Below are positions 13,518 to 18,976 of a stretch of 18,976 nucleotides of DNA, piece after piece. The notes beneath the pieces were generated by a model. That model had not been told where the DNA came from. It searched no databases and worked only from the letters and a program-made list of their open reading frames with translations. This DNA is from an uncultured Clostridia bacterium (GTDB taxonomy: Bacteria > Bacillota_A > Clostridia > Christensenellales > Aristaeellaceae), in contig CAKUDW010000013.1 in NCBI GenBank assembly GCA_934645275.1, positions 1-18,976 on the forward strand. The letters are read 5' to 3'. Each line of letters opens with the position of its first letter. The stretch's first letter is position 1. Position numbers and translations under genes: made by a program.

Positions 13518-13958
13518 ATGAACATAACAATCCGCAAAATGCAAGGCAGCGACACCGATGCGCTGTACCGCTTGCTGTCTGATCCAGAGGTCATGCGTTA
13601 TCTGGAACCGCCCTATGACAGGGCTCAGACCGAAGCATTTCTGCATCATGCGGGATTGACAGCTCATCCGCTCGTATACGCCGTCGAAGAAAGCGAGCGC
13701 TTTATCGGCTATGTGATCTATCATGCATACGATAAAGAAAGCGTAGAAATCGGTTGGGTAATTTTTCCGGAGTACTGGGGACGCGGATATGCTTCGGCGC
13801 TGACCGACCAGCTCATTTGCAGGGCAAGGCGGGAACAAAAGGGCGTTGTTATAGAATGCGTTCCGGCACAGGAAGCAACGGTACGGATTGCAATAAAAAA
13901 AGGTTTTCACTATTGCGGCGTCTGCGACGGACTGGCGATATATCGGCTCGCACATTAA
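13518..13958 (+). CDS. GNAT family N-acetyltransferase (RimJ/RimL-like)
   Basis: A 146-residue acetyltransferase if started at the ATG at 13518 (MNITIRKMQGSDTDALYRLL). The body matches GNAT proteins of the RimJ/RimL kind: MRYLEPPYDRAQTEAFLHHA, SERFIGYVIYHAYDKESVEI, then the acetyl-CoA loop VIFPEYWGRGYASALTDQLI (the G-R-G-Y-A-S turn) and ECVPAQEATVRIAIKKGFHY. It would acetylate an amine, perhaps on a protein, antibiotic or metabolite; nothing narrows it. The frame is open further upstream (from 13383), but those residues do not fit the family. No clear ribosome site precedes 13518, so the start is uncertain, and truncation or changed translation is possible. The EFR1-type pseudogene follows 26 bases later. 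Confidence 0.8.
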   Translation: MNITIRKMQGSDTDALYRLLSDPEVMRYLEPPYDRAQTEAFLHHAGLTAHPLVYAVEESERFIGYVIYHAYDKESVEIGWVIFPEYWGRGYASALTDQLICRARREQKGVVIECVPAQEATVRIAIKKGFHYCGVCDGLAIYRLAH

Positions 13959-13984
13959 ACTCCAATTTGAGGAGGTGCTTATCT

Positions 13985-14742
13985 ATGGTTTTGTGCTTTT
14001 CAGGAACCGGTAACAGCCGTTATATCGCAGGACAGATTGCAGAAGCACTGCAGGACGAAACTGTGGATTTGAATGCAAAAATCAGGGCTATGGATCGCTC
14101 ACCGGTGCAGGTGAGGCGCAATATAATCGTCGTAGCCCCAACTTATGCGTGGCGCATTCCATGAATTGTATCGGAATGGCTTTCCAAAACGGAATTGCTT
14201 TCTGCGGAGCGTATTTGGTTTGTGATGGACTGCGGCAGCGAGATTGGCAATGCGACAAAGTACAATCGCCGGCTTGCGGAGCAAAAGCGCTTGCGTTATA
14301 TGGGCACCGCGCAAATTGTCATGCCGGAAAACTATATCGCCATGTTTGGCGTGCTAGGGACGGAGGAAGCGCGGAAAATTGTGGAGGCCGCCGAGCCTGC
14401 TATTGCCGATGTTATCGCTTGCATTCAGGCGGAGCAGCCCTTCCCCGTGCCGCGAAACAAGCTCTATGACCGTTTCATGAGCGGCCCTGTGAACCCGATT
14501 TTTATCAATTTTTCGTGAAAGCTGCTGCATTTCAAGCGAATGACGCCTGCATCGGCTGTGGCCAATGCGTTAAGAGCTGCCCGATGAACAATATTACCCT
14601 CATGGACGGAAAACCGACATGGGGAAAACAGTGCACCCATTGCATGGCCTGTATTTGCTATTGTCCCACGGAAGCAATCGAGTACGGTAAAAAAAGCATC
14701 GGAAAGCCGCGCTATCATTTTGAGCAATTAAAGATTCGCTAG
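13985..14742 (+). pseudogene. EFR1-type flavodoxin/ferredoxin protein, broken by a nonsense codon and a frameshift
   Basis: Read through, the region makes a protein of about 252 residues in the order known for EFR1 family ferrodoxins: flavodoxin-like N-terminus (MVLCFSGTGNSRYIAGQIAE, an FMN phosphate loop; VVAPTYAWRIP), middle part (RIWFVMDCGSEIGNATKYN, NYIAMFGVLGTEEA), and a C-terminal pair of 4Fe-4S motifs, CIGCGQCVKSCPMNN and CTHCMACICYCPTEAIEYGK. Two faults break it. An in-frame TGA at 14162 falls where relatives have Arg (PTYAWRIPR), as one C-to-T change in CGA would give. A lost T in the run at 14509-14513 shifts the frame before VKAAAFQANDACIG. The ribosome site GGAGG (13971-13975) is intact, so decay looks recent. 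If whole, it would carry electrons between FMN and iron-sulphur clusters. Confidence 0.85.
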
Positions 14743-14796
14743 CTCATAAACTGGAATTTGTTGAAGTACTAAGCCCTTTGGAGGATACTGAATGAA

Positions 14797-15930
14797 ATGA
14801 AGATGTCAAGGAATGCAAACTGCGGAAATTGGGCATCGGCAGTTATAAAAAGATTGTTGATTGCCTGTTTAGCCCTGATTATATCATGGGTGGGATTATC
14901 CGGCGCTATTGCCTCTGCAGAATCTGTTAAAACCGTGCCTTGTGCGAATGATCCTATTTATCATAGCAATCTGATATCGTTCATGGGAGAAGATATTCCT
15001 TATTCTAAAGCTATAGATGCACTGATTATTCAGCCGCACGCAGTGTACACAGAAGGAAATTATTCAATAACGATTGAAGAGTATATTTATGATGGATGCA
15101 ATGTGTTTGTTCTGTATTCCATCGAAGCGCAATCAAATGAGAATGTCTTGTTTTCATCCGATTACCTGCACTTTTTAGGTATAAACGAATGGGTAGACGG
15201 CGAATACAGCAGTTCAGCTGGTGATGGAAAACTTTGTGTATTAAACGATCAGTATGGATATAAAAGAACCTTCTTTGCCCGTATGCAACTTTCGCCTGAT
15301 CTGTATGGTCATGATGACTTAACATTGAGCTTTACTGGATGGTTTTTCCATCAGGATGAAGGAATTGAGCTGACAGAGGGTGGCTTTAGCACGCAGGTTT
15401 ATAAAGAAGATTCTCCTTTCACATTGCCAGCCATTATTGAAAGCGTTGGCATTGCAAAGCGAGTAGCGCAGGTGGAAATTGAATTGCCCATCAAAGCCCC
15501 GAATCAGGAAATTGTTTATCTGCCAAGTGTAATCAATGCATCGTTTAGTGGGTATACCTTATTTATCGATTGTTTTACGATAACACCTTTATCCGTTCAT
15601 ATCGAAGTGTCTTTGTATGCGGATGAACTAACCGATGTAACGCGCCGTCGCAGTTATAGATTCTTTAACGCCGAAAAGAATATGGTGCTGGAAAACATTT
15701 CATGGGACAGCCTAGAAATGGAAGACGAATTTGGGGTATCCTTTATCAGGTATTTGGGGGATTGTTTTGGTGAGAGTGACAACTTGCCAGCAATGATATA
15801 CCTTGTGCCATATAATACCAAAGAAGCCGATTCACTCCTTGACGAAAACAAAGATATGAATTGGGCTGACGCAATTACACAAGTTTCCAGATGGGACGAA
15901 GCCGTGGAGATAAATCTTTCAAAAAAATAA
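14797..15930 (+). CDS. Exported protein of unknown function
   Basis: A 377-residue protein with a clear signal peptide (IKRLLIACLALIISWVGLSG, cleavage near AIASA, residue 41). The rest is mostly short beta-prone stretches, such as NYSITIEEYIYDGCNVFVLY, then DLTLSFTGWFF and VAQVEIELPIKAP. This faintly recalls the extracellular part of DUF4179-type anti-sigma proteins (a GxYSVTVxEVxYDG pattern), but it lacks the N-terminal anti-sigma part and membrane helix, so I do not assign it. No anchor is seen, and it should be free outside or bound to the wall. GGAGG lies at 14780-14784; the ATG at 14797 is 12 bases away, while a nearer ATG at 14792 runs only two codons. DNA is AT-rich compared with the ends of the window. 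It ends before a string of stem-loops. Confidence 0.75.
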   Translation: MKMSRNANCGNWASAVIKRLLIACLALIISWVGLSGAIASAESVKTVPCANDPIYHSNLISFMGEDIPYSKAIDALIIQPHAVYTEGNYSITIEEYIYDGCNVFVLYSIEAQSNENVLFSSDYLHFLGINEWVDGEYSSSAGDGKLCVLNDQYGYKRTFFARMQLSPDLYGHDDLTLSFTGWFFHQDEGIELTEGGFSTQVYKEDSPFTLPAIIESVGIAKRVAQVEIELPIKAPNQEIVYLPSVINASFSGYTLFIDCFTITPLSVHIEVSLYADELTDVTRRRSYRFFNAEKNMVLENISWDSLEMEDEFGVSFIRYLGDCFGESDNLPAMIYLVPYNTKEADSLLDENKDMNWADAITQVSRWDEAVEINLSKK

Positions 15931-15943
15931 AGAGAATCCAATA

Positions 15944-16100
15944 CATCAATTACTTTAGGCAAAAAAGAATACGCTGACTCTGCGTCGAAGGTAATTGATG
16001 ACTTCAGGTTACTACTGAAGAATTACGTTCTGCTTAACTTCCAGTTTATCGGACTTTACCGATAAATAGAACTTGCAGATTTTGCTGATTCCTGTTCTTC
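15944..16100. other. Dense run of stem-loops in the 3' region of the exported-protein gene
   Basis: Within 130 bases there are a long-range 10-bp pairing (CATCAATTAC 15944-15953 with GTAATTGATG 15991-16000), an inner stem ACGC/GCGT (15971-15985), CTTCAG-loop-CTGAAG (16002-16020) and TTTATCGG-loop-CCGATAAA (16045-16066). They lie between the stop at 15930 and the terminator. The region may be a structured 3' UTR or a separate small RNA. I saw no promoter of its own. Confidence 0.5.
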
Positions 16101-16143
16101 AACAGGCAGTCCGGACAGAAAATGCCTGCCCGGACTGCCTGTT
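16101..16143 (+). terminator. Rho-independent terminator after the exported-protein gene
   Basis: A 14-bp stem (AACAGGCAGTCCGG, 16101-16114, with CCGGACTGCCTGTT, 16130-16143), a 15-base loop, then TATTT. The T-rich tail is on the plus strand. It stands just before the stop of the convergent gene at 16159. Confidence 0.85.
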
Positions 16144-16158
16144 TATTTCAGAAACGCC

Positions 16159-16794
16159 TTACAACTCGCCCTTTTCGCGGCTGTCCAGCTCCGTCACGGC
16201 GGCGGCAATGATACCCGCTGCGCCGTCGGTGCCAAATTCGCCGGTATCCACGATCAGCGAATAATTGCCGATGCTGCCCCAGTCGCGACCGGTATGCGCG
16301 TTGTAGTACTTGGCACGAATCTTATCCGTTTTCAGCACGCCCTTGCGCGCCTCAGCTTCGCTGACCTGATAGATGCGCATGGCGCGCTGCACGCGCTTTT
16401 CCAAATCAGCGCGAATGAACACAGATACGACGTTGACCACGTTTGCGCACTCGCCCAATACATAATCGGCGCAGCGGCCCACCATCACGCAGGGGCCACG
16501 CCCGGCAAAGCGGCGAATGGCGTCGCACTGGGCAGTGTAGATGCGGGCATGCACGGGCAGCACCAGCGTGGGATCTTCCCGATAGAAGCTGGGAACGTAG
16601 GTCTCGCCCCTGCGCGCGCCCTTTTCTTCATTCTCTTCCACCGTCTCACGGCTCAGATTGGTGATTTCCACGGCGTGATCCACGATATCCCGGTCGTAGT
16701 AAGGCACGCCCAGCCGTTCAGACAGCTTCTGCGCTACTTCCAGACCACCGCTGCAAAACTCGCGTCCAATCGTGACTACCCATCCCTTTTTCAT
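16159..16794 (-). CDS. Cytidylate kinase-like family protein
   Basis: A 211-residue protein of the Cytidylate_kin2 group, P-loop kinases distantly related to CMP kinase. It begins MKKGWVVTIGREFCSGGLEV, the family P-loop being GREF-G-SGG; here the central Gly is Cys14. It continues LGVPYYDRDIVDHAVE, GPCVMVGRCADYVLGE, VFIRADLEKRVQRAM and KYYNAHTGRDWGSIGNYSLI with DTGEFG. All are usual for this family. Real CMP kinase activity is unproven, and many members have no known substrate. GGAGG lies 8 bases before the ATG at 16794; an overlapping ATG at 16801 in another frame is a shadow. The Cys in the phosphate loop could alter nucleotide binding, although side-chain changes here occur in the family as far as I know. 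Confidence 0.88.
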   Translation of the reverse strand: MKKGWVVTIGREFCSGGLEVAQKLSERLGVPYYDRDIVDHAVEITNLSRETVEENEEKGARRGETYVPSFYREDPTLVLPVHARIYTAQCDAIRRFAGRGPCVMVGRCADYVLGECANVVNVVSVFIRADLEKRVQRAMRIYQVSEAEARKGVLKTDKIRAKYYNAHTGRDWGSIGNYSLIVDTGEFGTDGAAGIIAAAVTELDSREKGEL

Positions 16795-16940
16795 CTTGCA
16801 TGCCTCCAGCTCGTTTCCATAATTTCCATATTGTCCAGTTTGAATGTTTCCGCTTTTCCCTTATCCGATAATATGCGCCCGCGTGCCGCGCAAGTCCGGG
16901 CCAATGCGCCGCGAACATTGCCTTTACGGGCCCCAAAACA

Positions 16941-16964
16941 CCGCCGACATCATTTTGCCGGCGG
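16941..16964 (-). terminator. Terminator-like hairpin on the minus strand
   Basis: CCGCCG (16941-16946) pairs with CGGCGG (16959-16964) over a 12-base loop. Reading on the minus strand it is followed by TGTTTTGG. It would end a transcript begun near 17532. The stem is short, so this is only moderately sure. Confidence 0.5.
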
Positions 16965-17036
16965 CGATATGAAGCTATGTGGTTTTAATAAGCGAATGAA
17001 CCGCTTTGCCCCGGCGCCGCATTTCCGATAAACCGG

Positions 17037-17177
17037 TTATCTTGCCTTCCTCCGCTGCCGCTCGATACGCTGTTTCAGGCTCGGGCTCATATCTATTCCG
17101 GACTTTATAACTTCGTGTTCGGCCGAATCGCTCTGCAATTCCGGATTCCGTTTTCGGTAACATGCGGATGAACACAT
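17037..17177 (-). CDS. Possible 46-residue small protein (doubtful)
   Basis: An open frame from the ATG at 17177 to TAA at 17037 encodes a basic peptide, MCSSACYRKRNPELQSD...SPSLKQRIERQRRKAR. The C-terminal end looks like a charged helix. The ribosome site is weak (AGG directly before the ATG), and an overlapping GTG-started frame (to 16975) is about as good. It lies inside the candidate RNA transcript. It could be a real small protein, a relic of a lost gene, or chance. Confidence 0.2.
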   Translation of the reverse strand: MCSSACYRKRNPELQSDSAEHEVIKSGIDMSPSLKQRIERQRRKAR

Positions 17178-17538
17178 CCTGCCGATTTTTTACGCATATC
17201 CTGAAACGCGGCTGAACAGACTTCCCGGCAAATACATCTTGGGCGGCGGAGCTTGAAGTCGGCGCTGCTTACGCTAGGCAGCGCTCGAGGCAAAGCGCAC
17301 AAACCCCTTGGCCGTCTCCGACTGGTTCATTGGACTCGCCCCCTTCTCGCCTCTCTGCGGTTGTTTCTGTGAATGATGAGTCGGCCCTTTGTTCGTTCCT
17401 TCCGGTTACAAATTTTCTCCCGGTCGTCCCTTTCCTGCTTTATTCCAACTTCAGGCCTTCGGGGTTGCTGAAAATCCGGCAGCGCCCTGCGCTTCGGCTT
17501 TCGCCTATCGCTTTTCTCATCTTTCCTGTTGCACCTTT

Positions 17539-17567
17539 ATGATAGCATGTTTTGTTTTTGTTGTCAA
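17539..17567 (-). promoter_or_regulatory. Strong orphan sigma-A promoter facing left
   Basis: On the minus strand a perfect TTGACA (17567-17562), a 17-base AT-rich spacer and TATCAT (17544-17539). It begins about 90 bases past the ABC ATPase stop and fires away from it, into the gene-free stretch, with a start near 17532. Confidence 0.8.
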
Positions 17568-17654
17568 CCCATATTTAATATTTTTTATAACATTTTTTGA
17601 GCGTTATGCCGCCGATTCGCGCACCGATATATTCAATTCGTCAACGGCGTTATT

Positions 17655-18305
17655 TTATGCGTTTGCTTCCGGTCCATTTCGCCGCACGCAGCGGCCATGC
17701 TCCATTTCCTGTACGCTGTCGCACAGCGTCTGAATGTCCAGCGGGTTATGGCTGGCCAACAATATCGTCGCGCCACCATTCCTCAGCTCTGCAAACAGCG
17801 CTCGCATGTCCTGAACGCCCTGATTGTCCAGTCCGTTCATCGGCTCATCCAGCAGCAGCAGCTTCGGCTTCTCCATAATCGCCTGCGCGATGCCCAGCCG
17901 CTGGCGCATGCCCAGGCTGTAAGCTGACACATGCTTCTTCAGCGCCGGATCCAGCCCCACACGCTCCATGGCCGCCCAGATTTCCCGTTTACCAATCCTA
18001 CCGCGAATATCGGCCAACAACTTCAGGTTCGCATAGCCGGATGCACCGGGCAAAAAACCGGGCGTTTCGATAATTGCACCCATGCGCGGCGGAATTTCCA
18101 CATCGCGGCCAACCTCCCGGCCGCGCACCCAGATATGCCCTGAGGTCAACGGGCACAGCCCGGCGATGCACTTGAGCAGCACCGTCTTGCCCGAACCATT
18201 GCGCCCTGTCAACCCGTGAATGCCGCCCTTTTCAAAGCGCAGGCTCACATCGTCCAGCACCGTATTTTTGCCGTAGCGCTTGACCGCGCTTTCAATTCGT
18301 ATCAT
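17655..18305 (-). CDS. ABC transporter ATP-binding protein (BcrA-like)
   Basis: A 216-residue ATPase subunit. Walker A is GRNGSGKT (residues 34-41), the Q-loop region reads AIIETPGFLPGASGYANL (Glu in place of Gln, as in bacitracin/lantibiotic-type BcrA exporters), the signature is YSLGMRQRLGIAQAI, Walker B is LLLLDEPMNGLD and the switch His is in LLASHNPLD. All needed parts are there. Such proteins power an ABC-2 type permease that exports lipid-like or peptide substrates, often giving self-protection. The upstream gene (18324 to the edge) is that permease; the gap is 18 bases and includes GGGAGG. It is slightly short at the C-terminus compared with BcrA (about 300), ending soon after the D-loop/H-loop region. 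The substrate is unknown. Confidence 0.9.
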   Translation of the reverse strand: MIRIESAVKRYGKNTVLDDVSLRFEKGGIHGLTGRNGSGKTVLLKCIAGLCPLTSGHIWVRGREVGRDVEIPPRMGAIIETPGFLPGASGYANLKLLADIRGRIGKREIWAAMERVGLDPALKKHVSAYSLGMRQRLGIAQAIMEKPKLLLLDEPMNGLDNQGVQDMRALFAELRNGGATILLASHNPLDIQTLCDSVQEMEHGRCVRRNGPEANA

Positions 18306-18323
18306 GTTGCCCGTGCCTCCCTC

Positions 18324-18976
18324 TCACATCTTCAACTCGCGCCGCCGAGCGCCGCGCACAAACGCCGCGGCGCACAGCGCCAGCAGCAGCGAAAGCGCCA
18401 GCGCACCGAACCATACCGGCGGGCGGCCCATGCCGTCGCCATAATTCAGGCCGGACAGTTTGCTCAGCGACAGCGGTGACAGATAATACGCCTCCACACC
18501 GAAATACTCGTCCAGCATAATGTCAAAACCAATCGGCAACGCCACCAACACGAAGCTCAGCCGCCGATCCAGCAGCAGGTTCGCCAACATCATCAGCATA
18601 CACAGCAGCGCGATGGCCAGAGCATGCAGCGCGCCCTCGATGAGCCACGCCGGTATCGGCGCGTATGCGCGCGGAATCCACACGTCGTAATTCAGATCGC
18701 TGCCGTAGGTTTCCCACTGAAAATCCTCCACCAGCGCGCGCAATCCGCTTCCCCAACCGGCGCTCATTTCGATATGGGGCAGGAGCAGCAGCCACGCAAT
18801 CAGCGTGGCCAGCAGCAGGTATGCCGCTACCGCCAGCAGCATGTAGACTGCCTGACCCACCGCCCAGGATTTGCGTCCGGTGCGCAATATCAGGTAGCGC
18901 TGCAATTCATCCGTACATGGCGCGTCGAACATCAGCGCCAGGCACGCCAGCGCCAGAAACGCCGTAACCGCCGTAT
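18324..18976 (-). CDS. ABC-2 type permease (C-terminal part, runs off the window)
   Basis: The frame is open through the right edge. An ATG at 18932 exists, but the codons before it (TAVTAFLALACLALMFDAP) form a membrane helix in the same frame, so the true start is outside. About 216 residues are visible with at least four more hydrophobic segments, among them AVYMLLAVAAYLLLATLIA, ALHALAIALLCMLMMLANLL, SFVLVALPIGFDIML and WFGALALSLLLALCAAAFV, ending in a basic RGARRREL tail. The pattern of helices and a large outer loop (GWGSGLRALVEDFQWETYG) fits the membrane subunit of an ABC-2 exporter. It is followed after 18 bases by the ATPase gene, so the two are one operon. The substrate is unknown. 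Confidence 0.8.
   Translation of the reverse strand, partial: TAVTAFLALACLALMFDAPCTDELQRYLILRTGRKSWAVGQAVYMLLAVAAYLLLATLIAWLLLLPHIEMSAGWGSGLRALVEDFQWETYGSDLNYDVWIPRAYAPIPAWLIEGALHALAIALLCMLMMLANLLLDRRLSFVLVALPIGFDIMLDEYFGVEAYYLSPLSLSKLSGLNYGDGMGRPPVWFGALALSLLLALCAAAFVRGARRRELKM

Larger units (their letters stand above)
16932..17532 (-). ncRNA. Candidate large non-coding RNA, unknown class
   Basis: A near-perfect promoter directs transcription leftward into about 600 bases with no credible protein. The minus-strand sequence is purine-rich and looks RNA-like: AGGC-GAAA-GCC near the 5' end (a GNRA tetraloop), GCGC-AGG-GCGC, a TTCAG/CTGAA pairing around the GAAGG segment, CCGACT paired with AGTCGG across about 55 bases, and GCGCTGC-loop-GCAGCGC (17262-17284). 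A terminator-like stem closes it near 16941. I looked for RNase P, tmRNA, SRP and 6S signatures and saw none. Whether it is one RNA, its exact ends and its class are unproven; OLE- or ROOL-type large RNAs are possible comparisons only by size. Confidence 0.45.
16795..17654. other. 860-bp stretch with no convincing protein gene
   Basis: This gap holds a strong leftward promoter (17539-17567), a probable transcript leading away from it, a 7-bp hairpin (17262-17284), a short open frame (17037-17177) and a terminator-like stem (16941-16964). Several longer plus-strand frames exist (for example 17330-17542), but these are Phe/Leu/Pro-rich, start poorly and face an oppositely directed promoter, so I treat them as shadows. 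Confidence 0.7.

Noticed and set aside
14162..14164. TGA read as an amino acid in the EFR1-type gene
   Set aside because: TGA is a normal stop for several intact genes here, no selenocysteine-type stem is evident, and a second lesion (frameshift) is also present.
16932..17532. RNase P RNA, tmRNA, SRP RNA or 6S RNA
   Set aside because: The characteristic conserved blocks (for example GAGGAAAGUCC of RNase P) were not found. A stretch like ACCGGTTTATCGG near 17030 looks faintly like an RNase P end, but the rest does not agree.
17330..17733. Plus-strand frames rich in Phe/Leu/Pro
   Set aside because: They run against a strong minus-strand promoter, have no ribosome site, and mirror a purine-rich opposite strand.

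Overview
The window looks like chromosomal DNA from a fairly GC-rich gut Clostridia (Firmicutes). This rests on strong AGGAGG-type ribosome sites, textbook sigma-A promoters, signal peptides ending in ALAE/AIAE, Pro-Thr-rich secreted proteins, a BclA-like possible spore-surface protein, an EFR1-type ferredoxin remnant and a host-glycan sugar gene (fucI). A Christensenellales-like lineage is my inference, not shown by the sequence. I recognised no rRNA, tRNA, CRISPR array, IS element or phage gene.

Layout. 1-293 (-): start of an ABC-transporter solute-binding protein, divergent from 489-1855 (+), a GNAT acetyltransferase overlapping a TrmH/SpoU RNA methyltransferase. 2073-3926 (+): a tight three-gene operon of RsuA-type pseudouridine synthase, RsmC-like methyltransferase and a small membrane protein. 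4032-5072 (+) and 5629-7356 (-): two convergent secreted proteins with Pro/Thr-rich stalks, one with an InlB-like repeat and one a C39-like peptidase with SH3 domains. Between their ends lie three 109-bp tandem repeats rich in hairpins and a 17-bp terminator stem. 7633-8346 (+): a Cys/Pro-rich protein with a BclA/TNF-like C-terminal domain. 8444-9304 (-) and 9474-11276 (+): a divergent AraC regulator and L-fucose isomerase, with three TGTGATTA direct repeats between them. 11370-12305 (+): a lysophospholipase-like hydrolase.

About 12465-15930 is a patch of more AT-rich genes of unlike function: a second alpha/beta hydrolase, a second GNAT, an EFR1 flavodoxin/ferredoxin gene broken by a nonsense codon and a frameshift, and an unrecognised exported protein. 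It looks acquired and partly decayed. It ends in a 200-bp run of stem-loops (15944-16143), followed by a cytidylate-kinase-like gene (16159-16794, -).

From 16795 to 17654 there is no convincing protein gene, yet a near-consensus promoter (17539-17567, -) fires leftward into about 600 bp that ends near a terminator-like hairpin: a candidate large non-coding RNA. The window closes with an ABC-type ATPase (17655-18305, -) and its permease (18324 to beyond the end, -).

The strongest leads for something undescribed are the 109-bp hairpin array in the 3' region of the 4032 gene, the orphan-promoter transcript at 16932-17532, and the AraC/fucI operator. All functional statements come from reading the sequence by eye; no database search was run.
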